A stretch of 64,000 nt of DNA from Levilactobacillus enshiensis (GTDB lineage: Bacteria; Bacillota; Bacilli; Lactobacillales; Lactobacillaceae), in NCBI RefSeq assembly GCF_007115095.1, contig NZ_SULH01000001.1, forward strand, positions 1 through 64,000. The letters run 5' to 3'. Shown in pieces: positions 55,239-63,578 of this stretch. The position numbers were made by a program, and so were the translations under genes. Position 1 is the first letter of the stretch; every line of letters begins with the position of its first letter. Under the pieces are notes generated by a model. The model did not search any database. It had not been told where the DNA came from and was given only the letters and a program-made list of their open reading frames with translations.

Positions 55239-56425
55239 GTCACACTGTCCCATCATTGGGATTAATTATTGTCCTCGTTGGTTTTCCACAAATCAGCGAA
55301 TCTATCTTTACCCCGGTCTTGCCGCAGCTCCAGCGTGCCTTTGCTGTGAGCGCCAACCGGGTACAATTGACCATGAGCACCTACTTCATTGCGTTTGCCA
55401 TCGGGGTCCTTATTTGGGGCCAGTTAGCCGATAAATGGGGGCGTCGTCCGGCTATGTTAGCGGGGATCGCCGTTTACCTGCTTGGCAATTGCGGCTTATA
55501 TTTGAGCGGTAGTTTCCTCCCGTTTTTAGGCTGGCGGTTAGTTCAAGCCTTCGGGGCCAGTGCAGGTTCTGTAGTCACGCAGACGATTATGCGCGAGAGT
55601 TTTAACGGCATCACGGGGGCCAAAATCTTTGCTCGCACCAGTGCCGCCATGGCGTTAGCTCCGGCTCTAGGGCCACTGATCGGCGGCCTGGTTCAGACGT
55701 ATCTTGGATACCGTAGCGTCTTTGCCACACTGATAACGATGGCGGTCGCTGTGGGGATGTATGCTCTGAGTCGGCTCCCCGAAACGCGGCCGATTCAGGC
55801 GACCACGCCGCGGGTTGATCAGCGGCAAGTTGTTGGCCGTTTGCTGACCGACCCCGTCGTTTGGGGGTACGGTATCTTGATTGGTGGGATCAACGGTATT
55901 CTGTTTAGCTACTACGCGGAGGCGCCGTTTATCTTCATGACCCATTTTGGCTATTCTGCGGTCCACTATGGCTGGTTGGGGCTGGTGCTGGCGAGTGCCA
56001 GTCTGTTAGGGGCGGTCGTCGTCAACTTTGCATTGAACTTCTGGTCACCAGAACGGGCTGCGATGGCAGGCCTCTTGTTGAGCGTCATTGCTGGCGGCGG
56101 TCTACTCGTTGCGGCTGTTCTGCAGTCAGCAATCGCCATGATTGGGGGCATCTTCATCACCTTTTTAGGCTTAAATATCACGTTACCCAATGCCTTAAAC
56201 CGGGCGTTGGTCGGTTATGAAGCCGTTATGGGGAGTGCCAGTGGTTGGTTCAGTTTGGGCTACTATTTGCTGGTCAGCGCTGTGACGTACGGCATGAGTC
56301 TGGTTCACAATGGCTCAATCGTCACGTTACCCGTCTACATGCTGGTGACCTGTGTGGTGATGCTCGTCGTGTATGGGCGACTGGGACGCCGACGAGAAGA
56401 AGCGGGTGTCGTTGCAGACGATTAA
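55226..56425 (+). CDS. Bcr/CflA-type MFS drug efflux transporter
   Basis: 399 residues, 12 predicted helices. MFS signature between TM2 and TM3 (GQLADKWGRRPAML) and the drug/H+ antiporter motif C region in TM5 (ALAPALGPLIGGLV). FTPVLPQLQRAFAVS and MSTYFIAFAIGVLIWG match the Bcr/CflA branch (bicyclomycin, chloramphenicol, sulfonamide). Proton-driven export through the membrane. Expressed from the promoter at 55079 through the leader peptide region, hence probably inducible by a ribosome-targeting drug. Ends with a strong terminator. Confidence 0.9.
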   Translation: MKNVRHTVPSLGLIIVLVGFPQISESIFTPVLPQLQRAFAVSANRVQLTMSTYFIAFAIGVLIWGQLADKWGRRPAMLAGIAVYLLGNCGLYLSGSFLPFLGWRLVQAFGASAGSVVTQTIMRESFNGITGAKIFARTSAAMALAPALGPLIGGLVQTYLGYRSVFATLITMAVAVGMYALSRLPETRPIQATTPRVDQRQVVGRLLTDPVVWGYGILIGGINGILFSYYAEAPFIFMTHFGYSAVHYGWLGLVLASASLLGAVVVNFALNFWSPERAAMAGLLLSVIAGGGLLVAAVLQSAIAMIGGIFITFLGLNITLPNALNRALVGYEAVMGSASGWFSLGYYLLVSAVTYGMSLVHNGSIVTLPVYMLVTCVVMLVVYGRLGRRREEAGVVADD

Positions 56426-56439
56426 TTGTAAATGACACG

Positions 56440-56475
56440 ATGACCTCCTGGTGGAATCTGGGAGGTCATTTTTTA
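56440..56475 (+). terminator. Terminator of MFS gene
   Basis: ATGACCTCC / GGAGGTCAT hairpin followed by TTTTTT. Confidence 0.92.
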
Positions 56476-56559
56476 TAAAATTATTTGTAAGACGTTCTCG
56501 CAGAATCCAGCCTGAAGTTATGCTAAACTGGCTGTGAAATTCAGAGAGGAGTCGGAACC

Positions 56560-56742
56560 GTGCAGAAGAAGTTAGAAACATTGGCATTTAGTGGACCCTT
56601 GAAGTTGAAGCGAGATAGCGTGAGTGACAAGAAAGTGACTGTTGAGGCTAAAGTGGACCTAGATACCGGAGCGGTCCAGCTAGTGGTGAGTGATCGCGAC
56701 TTGCAGCGGTTACGGCAGGACGCTCAGCAAAGCTGTCGGTAA
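56560..56742 (+). CDS. 60-residue conserved-looking small protein
   Basis: GTG start with an ideal AGAGAGGAG site 8 bases upstream. Charged, soluble, predicted beta-beta-beta-alpha (KVTVEAKVDLDTGAVQLVV, then SDRDLQRLRQDAQQ). No recognised family. It has its own terminator downstream, which supports expression as a single gene. No neighbour suggests a role. Confidence 0.65.
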   Translation: MQKKLETLAFSGPLKLKRDSVSDKKVTVEAKVDLDTGAVQLVVSDRDLQRLRQDAQQSCR

Positions 56743-56765
56743 CAATTGACAATAGAATGTGGTAC

Positions 56766-56803
56766 ATGCAGTTGTTGGCCTGCGGGCTGGCAACTGCTTT
56801 TTA
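56766..56803 (+). terminator. Terminator after small gene
   Basis: GCAGTTGTTGGCC / GGGCTGGCAACTGC hairpin followed by TTTTT. Confidence 0.85.
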
Positions 56804-56961
56804 GATTCTGGAAAACTTAGCGGCCATAATTAGTCAACTTGATTAATGGCCACAACTTTAACTAACCGTAGGGCCGAACGGCTAGCTAGCGAATTAAATA
56901 TGACGCCAGTTGCATTAAAGTTCGTTTATTTTTAATTTTTGTAGCTTTTTCAGCGTTGCTC

Positions 56962-56970
56962 TGTTATAGT
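56962..56970 (+). promoter_or_regulatory. Extended -10 promoter of the NCS2 permease gene
   Basis: TGTTATAGT; no purine-riboswitch consensus was found in the 70-base leader. Confidence 0.5.
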
Positions 56971-57038
56971 TTTGAATGTATTAGTTAACGATTTCTGACT
57001 ATAATTTTATTAATATTCGCTTTTAGGAGGAATCCACC

Positions 57039-58496
57039 GTGGATAAGTTTTTCAAGCTTAAAGAATCAGGAACCACTGTTGGCACCGAAGTTGTTGCCGG
57101 CATCACGACGTTCTTCGCGATGTCGTATATTTTATTCGTCAATCCGCAAATCTTAGGCCAGACCGGCATGCCACAACAGGCGGTCTTTTTGGCGACCATC
57201 ATTGCCTCAGTTGCCGGCACGTTGGTCATGGGACTATTCGCAAACGTTCCTTACGCCTTGGCGCCCGGAATGGGGTTGAACGCGTTCTTCACTTATACCG
57301 TAGTGATGGGGTTGGGCTTCAAGTGGCAACAAGCCCTGGCCCTAGTCTTCTTCTGTGGTATTATCAATATCATTATTACCGCCACTAAGATTCGGAAAAT
57401 GCTGATTTCGGCAATTCCGATGAATCTGCAACTTGCTATCAGTGGTGGGATTGGAGCCTTCATTGCTTACGTCGGCTTGAAAAATGCGAACTTCCTGCAG
57501 TTTACCAGTGATGCTAGTAACATCCTGTCCATTAACGGTAAGGCGTTTGATGCGACCCAAAAGGCGTTTAGCCAAGGTGTCGGCACCGTTGTGACCGGTG
57601 GGGGAATCGTTCCGGCATTGGAAAATTTTAATTCACCAGCGTTGGTCTTAGCGTTGATTGGTTTGGTAATTACCGTCATCTTCAAGGTACGGAAAGTTCC
57701 CGGCGCGTTATTGATCGGGATTTTAGCCACCACGGTAATTGGGATTCCCATGGGCGTGACGAATCTTCATTTAGCTAGCAGTTATTCGATTGGTTCCTCC
57801 GTTCATCAGTTGGGCACGACTTTCTTAGCGGCATTTTCTCACGAAGGGATGGGGTCATTATTTGCCGAGCACAACCGGGTCATCTTGGTGCTCATGACGA
57901 TCCTGTCGTTTAGCTTATCCGACACCTTCGATTCATTGGGGACGTTTATTGGTACGGGGCGTCAAACTGGTATCTTCTCCGGGACCAAGGAACTCGAATT
58001 GGAAGGCCAACCCGGATTCAAGTCCAAGCTGGACAAGGCCTTATTCGCTGATTCCATCGCAACTGGGGTGGGTTCCATCTTCGGGACGTCTAACCTAACG
58101 ACTTACGTGGAAAGCTCCGCGGGGATCGGTGCCGGTGGGCGAACCGGATTGACCAGTGTTGTGGTTGCCATTCTCTTCCTCTTGAGTTCGCTGGCTTCAC
58201 CATTGCTCTCGATCATTCCGACCGCCGCAATTGCGCCATCCTTGATTCTGGTGGGAATCATGATGATGAGCTCGCTCAGTAAGATTCCATGGCACGATTT
58301 AAATGAAGCCATTCCAGCTTTCATGACTACGTTTATCATGGCGTTTGCCTACAACATTACCTACGGAATCGCCGCTGGGTTCATTTTCTACTGCCTGGTG
58401 AAAGTCGTCTTGGGTAAGGCCAAGGAAGTTCACCCATTGATTTGGATCGTTTCCATTCTGTTTATCATTAACTTTACGGTATTAGCTTTAGTTTAA
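57039..58496 (+). CDS. NCS2-family (AzgA/PbuG-like) purine permease
   Basis: 485 residues from a GTG with AGGAGG 8 bases upstream. Proton-linked uptake of guanine, hypoxanthine or adenine. The N-terminal AGITTFFAMSYILFVNPQIL, ALAPGMGLNAFF and the central FSLSDTFDSLGTFIGTG are hallmarks of the AzgA subfamily (COG2252). About 12-14 helices. Monocistronic with its own terminator. Confidence 0.92.
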   Translation: MDKFFKLKESGTTVGTEVVAGITTFFAMSYILFVNPQILGQTGMPQQAVFLATIIASVAGTLVMGLFANVPYALAPGMGLNAFFTYTVVMGLGFKWQQALALVFFCGIINIIITATKIRKMLISAIPMNLQLAISGGIGAFIAYVGLKNANFLQFTSDASNILSINGKAFDATQKAFSQGVGTVVTGGGIVPALENFNSPALVLALIGLVITVIFKVRKVPGALLIGILATTVIGIPMGVTNLHLASSYSIGSSVHQLGTTFLAAFSHEGMGSLFAEHNRVILVLMTILSFSLSDTFDSLGTFIGTGRQTGIFSGTKELELEGQPGFKSKLDKALFADSIATGVGSIFGTSNLTTYVESSAGIGAGGRTGLTSVVVAILFLLSSLASPLLSIIPTAAIAPSLILVGIMMMSSLSKIPWHDLNEAIPAFMTTFIMAFAYNITYGIAAGFIFYCLVKVVLGKAKEVHPLIWIVSILFIINFTVLALV

Positions 58497-58503
58497 ATTG
58501 TAC

Positions 58504-58547
58504 CCAAGAACGTCGGCATCGGTCTGTAGATCGGTGACGGCGTTTTT
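58504..58547 (+). terminator. Terminator of NCS2 permease gene
   Basis: AACGTCGGCATCG / CGGTGACGGCGTT hairpin with a seven-T tail. Confidence 0.85.
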
Positions 58548-58663
58548 TTGCGCCAATGAAAGTAAAGTGAAAACTAGCGAGCCTAACTAGTTGATGTCCA
58601 CAACTAGAAGTCCTAAAATCTAAACGGAATTAAGTATTTCGACAGAGAGCGGGAAGGGACGAA

Positions 58664-59374
58664 GTGAGGTTGAAAATTTTTAGGCGATTCATGTTGGTCA
58701 TGACGTTGGCAGTAGGCCTCTTTGTCGTCAGCAATTGGCGTTCACTCAGCTATTACCGAACCGCGTTAGCGACGTTGGCAACGGGGCTAGTGACTGGCAA
58801 GACGACCACGACGCAGTCCGCCGACTATCGGTCGAGTGGGTATATTTTGCGAAATACCACTGATGCAGCGACTCAGACCGGGGCGAACAACACGCCGGTC
58901 GAAGAGGCCATGCAGGGGGTCCTCTTGCAGAAAACGTATCGTTACCATTACGCGGTGGGAACGCCAGCACGCGTCAAACAAAAGTTCAACACGGCCATTC
59001 GGGTCTACAATCAGACCGGCATCGTCAAATTGACAGCCGGCAAAGCGAAAGCCAATGAGAATCAGGTCACGCTGAGTGCTTATCGCAAGGAAGAGGAACT
59101 CAGGCAAGGAACCGTAGAGTTGGGGCACGGTGGCCCTCAGATTACACAGCGCATCAGTTGGCGGGGCATTCAAACCACCAACACCGGTCAAGCCAAATTG
59201 AATGTGACTTATACGCAGGCAGTTAAGCTATCCGTGGCGGTGCACGAATTAGGTCATGCCCTAGGACTCGACCACAGTTCTGACAGGGACTCCGTGATGA
59301 CTGCCATTGATCATGGGAACACGCAGTTGTCGACGGCCGATGTGAAGAGCTTGAAGAGCATTTACGACAAGTAA
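58664..59374 (+). CDS. Exported matrixin-type zinc metalloprotease
   Basis: 236 residues from a GTG (GGGAAGGGA upstream). Signal anchor about 7-24, a spacer to about 85, then the matrixin catalytic domain (about 90-236): central strand and helix (VKQKFNTAIRVYNQTGIVKL), zinc site HELGHALGLDH (194-204; His194, His198, His204, Glu195) and Met-turn SVM (210-212), with the final helix DVKSLKSIY. All catalytic residues are intact, in contrast to the three B proteins at 17010-19289 and the protein at the right edge. Likely a membrane-anchored or released peptidase acting at the surface; substrates unknown. Confidence 0.9.
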   Translation: MRLKIFRRFMLVMTLAVGLFVVSNWRSLSYYRTALATLATGLVTGKTTTTQSADYRSSGYILRNTTDAATQTGANNTPVEEAMQGVLLQKTYRYHYAVGTPARVKQKFNTAIRVYNQTGIVKLTAGKAKANENQVTLSAYRKEEELRQGTVELGHGGPQITQRISWRGIQTTNTGQAKLNVTYTQAVKLSVAVHELGHALGLDHSSDRDSVMTAIDHGNTQLSTADVKSLKSIYDK

Positions 59375-59452
59375 GACCTGAATATAACCGGCGGACCGCT
59401 CCTCTGACGACAGGTATCTAACTACGGTGAAAAAGGTCCAAAGTATAGTAGC

Positions 59453-59713
59453 AACAACGGTGGGGCTAAAACTAGGTAACTTGGTGGTTGAGTCGCCTTA
59501 CCGGCCGGCAGATATGGGCTGGATCGGTGCGAACACAACTTGAAGCCTCGGAAACCACGAGTCTACAAGCTTGGTTTTCTATTAAGCCAGTAAGCAGATC
59601 ACTTACTGGCTAAGTAGAACGACGCGCCTGAGCCCATATCTGCCGACCTTTCGGCTTACATAGTTTGCGTAGACAACACTGAGAATAACCGCAACCGTCG
59701 TTATCTTTTTTTT
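59453..59713. ncRNA. Structured non-coding element (candidate sRNA or MITE-like insertion)
   Basis: No ORF in the 417-base gap. CGGCAGATATGGGCT (59506-59520) is repeated perfectly inverted at 59631-59645. Inside lies a 9-bp perfect hairpin GCCAGTAAG/CTTACTGGC (59586-59610). Outside, AACAACGGT (59453-59461) pairs with ACCGTCGTT (59694-59702, one mismatch), followed by an eight-T run (59706-59713). The nested stems ending in a T-run look like a folded RNA; 15-bp ends 140 bases apart could also be a miniature inverted-repeat element, but no target duplication was seen. Confidence 0.5.
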
Positions 59714-59725
59714 GATCTAACAGAA

Positions 59726-59771
59726 AACGCCCAGACAACAGTGCAAAGGGGCCGTTGTCTGGGCGTTTTTA
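59726..59771 (-). terminator. Terminator of the 5'-nucleotidase gene
   Basis: AACGCCCAGACAAC / GTTGTCTGGGCGTT, perfect 14-bp arms. A-rich on the left and five T on the right. Confidence 0.92.
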
Positions 59772-59791
59772 AATGCAGTTAAATGCTGATG

Positions 59792-61594
59792 TTAGGCCAG
59801 TGGGACTTTTCGGTCTAATTTTGGTGTGGTGATTGGGCTATGTGTTTGAAGGTAAGTCGTCAGCAGGTCAATATCCTGACCGGCGTTATCCACGATTGTG
59901 CCGTGAGTAAAGGCGGCGTAACCGTCACCACCCGTTGAGAGGTAGTCATTGGTTAAGACGTGATACTTCTGAGTCGGGTTGATAGCGTCACCCTTAGCCG
60001 TTTTCACATCGGAGACCGTGAAGAGTTGGTCACCGGTGGTCGCTGGACTGTACTTGTAAGTTAATCCGGAAATTTGCAGGAAGTAGAGCTGGGACTTGGT
60101 GTACTGCTCGTTCAACAGGTCAATGAGGTCTTTCCCGGTCATTTCAACGATAGGCTGGCTATTGCCATAGGGTTGCATGTCGTACAGCGTTCCCAACGTG
60201 ACTTTGCCAGCAGGGTTAACGTTCATATCGCTACGGATGGAGTCATTACTAGTCACAGCGAAGTCGACCGAATGGTTCTGTTCATTCGCGGTCGTTCGTT
60301 GCGCATCGACTACCACGTAGGCTGCGGCGGATTCTTTGTTGGCAGATAGCTCGTTACTGATGGTCTTGCCACCGGCGACAGACCCAACTTCCGTGTTGAT
60401 GATTGGTGCCACGCGGTGGTTGGCGTCGGCAATGATGCTGTTGATCTTCTTAACGGTCTTGTCTTTGGCAAACGTAGCAGTGGGGTCATCCTTCAATGAA
60501 AAGACAGGGCTGACCTTTGCCTTGACACTACTTTTGACAAAATCATGGGTCTTAGTGCTCAGCTTAGCCGTAATGTTGGCGTAGCCACGACCCTGCATCC
60601 CAGCTTGGACCACGGGCACACCCTTCACGCGACCATTAGCATACTGGTGGCTGTGACCAGCAAAGAAGATGTCAACACTGTTTTTCGGATCAATCTTGTT
60701 AAGTTGCTTGAGGTCGTTGACGGCATCACCAGTGGTCTTGCCATTCTGGGTGACTGCCCCGGTATGACCGAGAACCACGATGGCCTTAACGCCCTTAGCC
60801 CGCAACTGCTTATCGTATTTAGCAATCGTCTTGGCTTCATTAAGTAGCTTGTAGTTCTTGGCGATGCCCGGTAGATTGGTATTTAAAATACCAATGTAGC
60901 CGACCTTGACCGTGGCCTTAGTCTTGGGATCCGTTATCTTTTTGATCGTGTAGGGTTTCCAATTAGCGGGAATCTTGTTGGTCTTTTTATCACGAACGTT
61001 AGCAATCACGATTTGCATGCCGGTCTTCACGAACGGATATTTCTTAATAGCTTGGACCTGTTGGGGATTCTTGATGCCGGTGGTGCTAGGCTTTTTCCCA
61101 TTAACGAGGTTGCCATATTGATTGAGGCCGTGGTCAAATTCGTGATTACCGATGACGCCAACCTTGACCTTCATGGCCTTCAACGTACTTAGTGTTGGGC
61201 CATCATCAAGGAGGGCTGAATTGGCGGGACTAGCGCCGACCATATCACCGGACTGAACGCGCACGGTGACGCCGTTGGCATGGGATTTCTTAAATGACGT
61301 CTGTGCTTGATCGAGGTAACCGCCTAGGCGGGCAACGGTCCCGGCACCTTCGATCGTCTTGCTATCCATAAAGAGTTTCCCGGTCGCCTGTAACCCACCG
61401 TGGAGATCGTTAATCCCTAAGAACTGAACGGGAATCTGAACGTTCTTAGCCTGCTTAACTGTTTTTGCTTTTTTAGCGTATGCCGTGGTTTGCGGGCTTA
61501 GTGACGACGACGGACTCATTAATCCACCGGCTACTGCGCCTAAGCACCCTAATGCACCTAATATGTATAACGTTTTACCTGACAAACTAGCCAT
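59792..61594 (-). CDS. Secreted 5'-nucleotidase / cyclic phosphodiesterase family protein
   Basis: 600 residues. Signal peptide (LYILGALGCLGAVAGGLM..., cleavage about TAYA). Calcineurin-like phosphatase domain with FLGINDLHGG, the Asp of VQSGDMVGASPANSAL, IGNHEFDHGLNQY, VLGHTGAV and AGHSHQYANG, then a 5'-nucleotidase C-terminal domain (about 390-585; NDSIRSDMN, TLYDMQPYGNSQPIVEMTG, GDGYAAF). Dephosphorylates extracellular nucleotides or cyclic nucleotides to nucleosides plus phosphate. Unlike many relatives it has no LPXTG or SLH at the C-terminus, so is probably released or held ionically. GGGAGG site. The purine permease nearby could take up products. Confidence 0.92.
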   Translation of the reverse strand: MASLSGKTLYILGALGCLGAVAGGLMSPSSSLSPQTTAYAKKAKTVKQAKNVQIPVQFLGINDLHGGLQATGKLFMDSKTIEGAGTVARLGGYLDQAQTSFKKSHANGVTVRVQSGDMVGASPANSALLDDGPTLSTLKAMKVKVGVIGNHEFDHGLNQYGNLVNGKKPSTTGIKNPQQVQAIKKYPFVKTGMQIVIANVRDKKTNKIPANWKPYTIKKITDPKTKATVKVGYIGILNTNLPGIAKNYKLLNEAKTIAKYDKQLRAKGVKAIVVLGHTGAVTQNGKTTGDAVNDLKQLNKIDPKNSVDIFFAGHSHQYANGRVKGVPVVQAGMQGRGYANITAKLSTKTHDFVKSSVKAKVSPVFSLKDDPTATFAKDKTVKKINSIIADANHRVAPIINTEVGSVAGGKTISNELSANKESAAAYVVVDAQRTTANEQNHSVDFAVTSNDSIRSDMNVNPAGKVTLGTLYDMQPYGNSQPIVEMTGKDLIDLLNEQYTKSQLYFLQISGLTYKYSPATTGDQLFTVSDVKTAKGDAINPTQKYHVLTNDYLSTGGDGYAAFTHGTIVDNAGQDIDLLTTYLQTHSPITTPKLDRKVPLA

Positions 61595-61762
61595 GTTGTT
61601 GGCCTCCCTGAAATATAATGATAACGCTTACAAATATGATAGTAGCATAATTAAAGCGGATAAACAATATTACCCTTGTTCGAGTTTGTTCTTTTTTCTA
61701 TCCACAAGAGGGCCGCCTTGCGGTAGACTGGAAATAAGGTGACTTGAGAAGTGAGGGGATAG

Positions 61763-62389
61763 ATGATGGTAAATGAGACGGGGAAGTTAGTGCAACACGG
61801 TCTACGGACGGAATATTTTTCGACGGCTTGGATGGTCTTTGAATTTTCAGTGGGATTGTATTCCGGACTAAAGGCGGGGTCAATTTTACTGATTGCCTTT
61901 GGCCTGGACAGTTGTTTGGAGATCATCTCTGGGAGTGCGTTGATCTGGCGACTGCGTAAAGCGGCTAAGGGGGCACCAGCAGCCGAGATTGAACGTGCTG
62001 AGCGGCAGTCATCGTTGATTGTGGGCACGGTATTGCTGCTGTTGGCGCTTTACGTGACCGGCGTAGCCATTACCAATTTGGTGCTGCATCAAGCCGCGGA
62101 TAGTAGTCTGTCCGGTATCGGTATCGCGATTGCCTCGGTGATCTTAATGCCGTTGTTGGCGTTGCGGAAACGAACCTTGGGTAAGCAACTCCACTCGCCA
62201 GCATTGATGGAAGATGGCATGTGTAACGTGACCTGTGCCTACATGGCCGCCACGGTGCTGATCGGTGCGACTTTGACGGCGTGGGTCGGTTGGTGGTGGA
62301 GCGATTCCGTTGCCGCATTGGTCCTGGTCTACTTCATTGCGAGTGAGGGCTGGGAGGCATTTCAAGTTGGCTGTGGTCGCGCGGCGTAA
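61763..62389 (+). CDS. Cation-diffusion-facilitator-like membrane protein
   Basis: 208 residues, five or six helices. The SAGSxA-like first segment (GLYSGLKAGSILLIAFGLDSCLEIIS) and the late DSVAALVLVYF resemble the transmembrane part of CDF metal transporters, but the C-terminal cytoplasmic domain is absent and metal ligands are poorly kept (GxxSC instead of HxxxD in TM2, MEDGMCN instead of HxxxD in TM5). Annotated relatives are called 'cation transporter'; metal transport is not assured. AGGGGAT upstream; 33 bases before the next gene. Confidence 0.65.
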   Translation: MMVNETGKLVQHGLRTEYFSTAWMVFEFSVGLYSGLKAGSILLIAFGLDSCLEIISGSALIWRLRKAAKGAPAAEIERAERQSSLIVGTVLLLLALYVTGVAITNLVLHQAADSSLSGIGIAIASVILMPLLALRKRTLGKQLHSPALMEDGMCNVTCAYMAATVLIGATLTAWVGWWWSDSVAALVLVYFIASEGWEAFQVGCGRAA

Positions 62390-62422
62390 GGTGGAGAGTT
62401 CATTTTTTGAGGAGGAGTTTCT

Positions 62423-62923
62423 GTGCCAGTACAGAATGGCTTATTAGTGATCAACGTGCAAAATGGGTACCAGCAAGCAGTCGGCTATGATGAAGTGGTT
62501 GCTAAAATTAATCGGCGCTTGGACGTGTACCATCACGCGCACCATCCCGTAATTTTTTTACAGCGCACGGATGATGCCTTCGTGTATGGAAGTCCGTCGT
62601 GGGAATTGGACGCACGGTTACAGGTGCAACGTGACGTGATTGTGCTCAACTATCAGACGGATATTTTCTTTGAAACGGGGTTAGTGGAACGACTACGACA
62701 TCTGAACATTAACAGCCTTGAGGTGTGCGGGTTGCAGACCGAGCTGGCCGTGGACACGGCAATTCGTGTGGGCCACAACCAAGGGTTTCAGATGGCGATT
62801 CAGTCGGGATTGGCAACGACCTTTGCTACCCCGGAATTGACAGCGGAACAGATTCGTTGCCACCACGAACGTGTCTGGGCGCAGGGCTTCGCCACGGTTT
62901 ACACGCAGCCCCTAGCAAAATAG
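62423..62923 (+). CDS. Isochorismatase-fold protein lacking the catalytic triad
   Basis: 166 residues from a GTG (GAGGAGGAG site). Clear isochorismatase/cysteine-hydrolase fold: NGLLVINVQNGYQQ, HPVIFLQRTD, GSPSWELD, IFFETGLVERL, EVCGLQTELAVDTAIRVG. Compared with the Asp-Lys-Cys triad of the family, the Asp of VIDVQ is Asn11, the Lys before xxDxFxxT is Asn76 and the Cys of QTxxCVD is Ala109. The gene is otherwise open and well started, so it seems kept as a non-catalytic protein. Terminator follows. It may share a transcript with the CDF-like gene. Confidence 0.78.
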   Translation: MPVQNGLLVINVQNGYQQAVGYDEVVAKINRRLDVYHHAHHPVIFLQRTDDAFVYGSPSWELDARLQVQRDVIVLNYQTDIFFETGLVERLRHLNINSLEVCGLQTELAVDTAIRVGHNQGFQMAIQSGLATTFATPELTAEQIRCHHERVWAQGFATVYTQPLAK

Positions 62924-62934
62924 AAGCTAATGAC

Positions 62935-62976
62935 AAACGATTGTTGTATGATAAACTTGTGCACAATCGTTTTTTT
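62935..62976 (+). terminator. Terminator of isochorismatase-fold gene
   Basis: AACGATTGT / ACAATCGTT hairpin plus TTTTTT. Confidence 0.88.
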
Positions 62977-63011
62977 AGTTCAACTAATTCAATGTGAAAG
63001 GGTGACGGGTT

Positions 63012-63485
63012 ATGGCAACGATTTATGAGTTTAAGGAAACTGAAATGAGTGGTAAGACCATTGACTTCAAAGACTATCAGGGCAAAGTATTACTGATTGT
63101 TAATACGGCCAGTAAGTGTGGACTAGCTCCCCAACTAGAGGGGATCGAGGCACTGTACAAGCAGTATCATGATCAAGGATTTGAGGTGCTTGGGTTGCCG
63201 TCCAATCAATTCCACCAGGAACTAGACTCAGACGAAGCCACCAGTGACTTTTGTCAAATGCATTATGGGGTAACCTTTCCGATGACTAAAAAGATTGCGG
63301 TCAATGGAGATGACGAGGACCCGCTGTTCACCTACCTCAAGGCGACCGCGGGCCACGGACGGATCAAATGGAACTTCACGAAGTTTCTGATTGGTCGCGA
63401 TGGTCAGTTGATCGACCGTTACGCGCCAGTGACCAAGCCAGAGAAGGTTGAGCCGGATATTGTTAAGGCTTTGGCGGAAAAATAA
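63012..63485 (+). CDS. gpo: Glutathione peroxidase family protein (thiol peroxidase)
   Basis: 157 residues. Reduces H2O2 or lipid hydroperoxides. Thioredoxin fold with peroxidatic Cys36 in NTASKCGLAPQ, the Gln in LGLPSNQF and the WNFTKFLI motif (Trp/Asn), giving the Cys-Gln-Trp-Asn tetrad. Bacterial members of this type generally use thioredoxin rather than glutathione. GAAAGGGTGA upstream. The symbol gpo follows lactic acid bacterial usage. Confidence 0.92.
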   Translation: MATIYEFKETEMSGKTIDFKDYQGKVLLIVNTASKCGLAPQLEGIEALYKQYHDQGFEVLGLPSNQFHQELDSDEATSDFCQMHYGVTFPMTKKIAVNGDDEDPLFTYLKATAGHGRIKWNFTKFLIGRDGQLIDRYAPVTKPEKVEPDIVKALAEK

Positions 63486-63496
63486 TAGGTATGCTA

Positions 63497-63551
63497 AAAA
63501 GGATTATCCGTTGTTGGCCGGCTTATGGTCAGTCTGGGTAATCCTTTTACG
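63497..63551. terminator. Bidirectional terminator
   Basis: AAAAGGATTATCC / GGGTAATCCTTTT hairpin between converging genes gpo (+) and the right-edge matrixin-like gene (-). Confidence 0.88.
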
Positions 63552-63578
63552 ATTAATTATTTAGTTGGTGATAGTCGC

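Noticed and set aside
56743-57038. Purine riboswitch before the NCS2 permease gene
   Set aside because: The conserved loop motifs of the aptamer are not present; only a terminator of the preceding gene and an extended -10 box are seen.
59506-59645. Insertion sequence
   Set aside because: No transposase ORF between the 15-bp inverted repeats and no direct target duplication at their ends.
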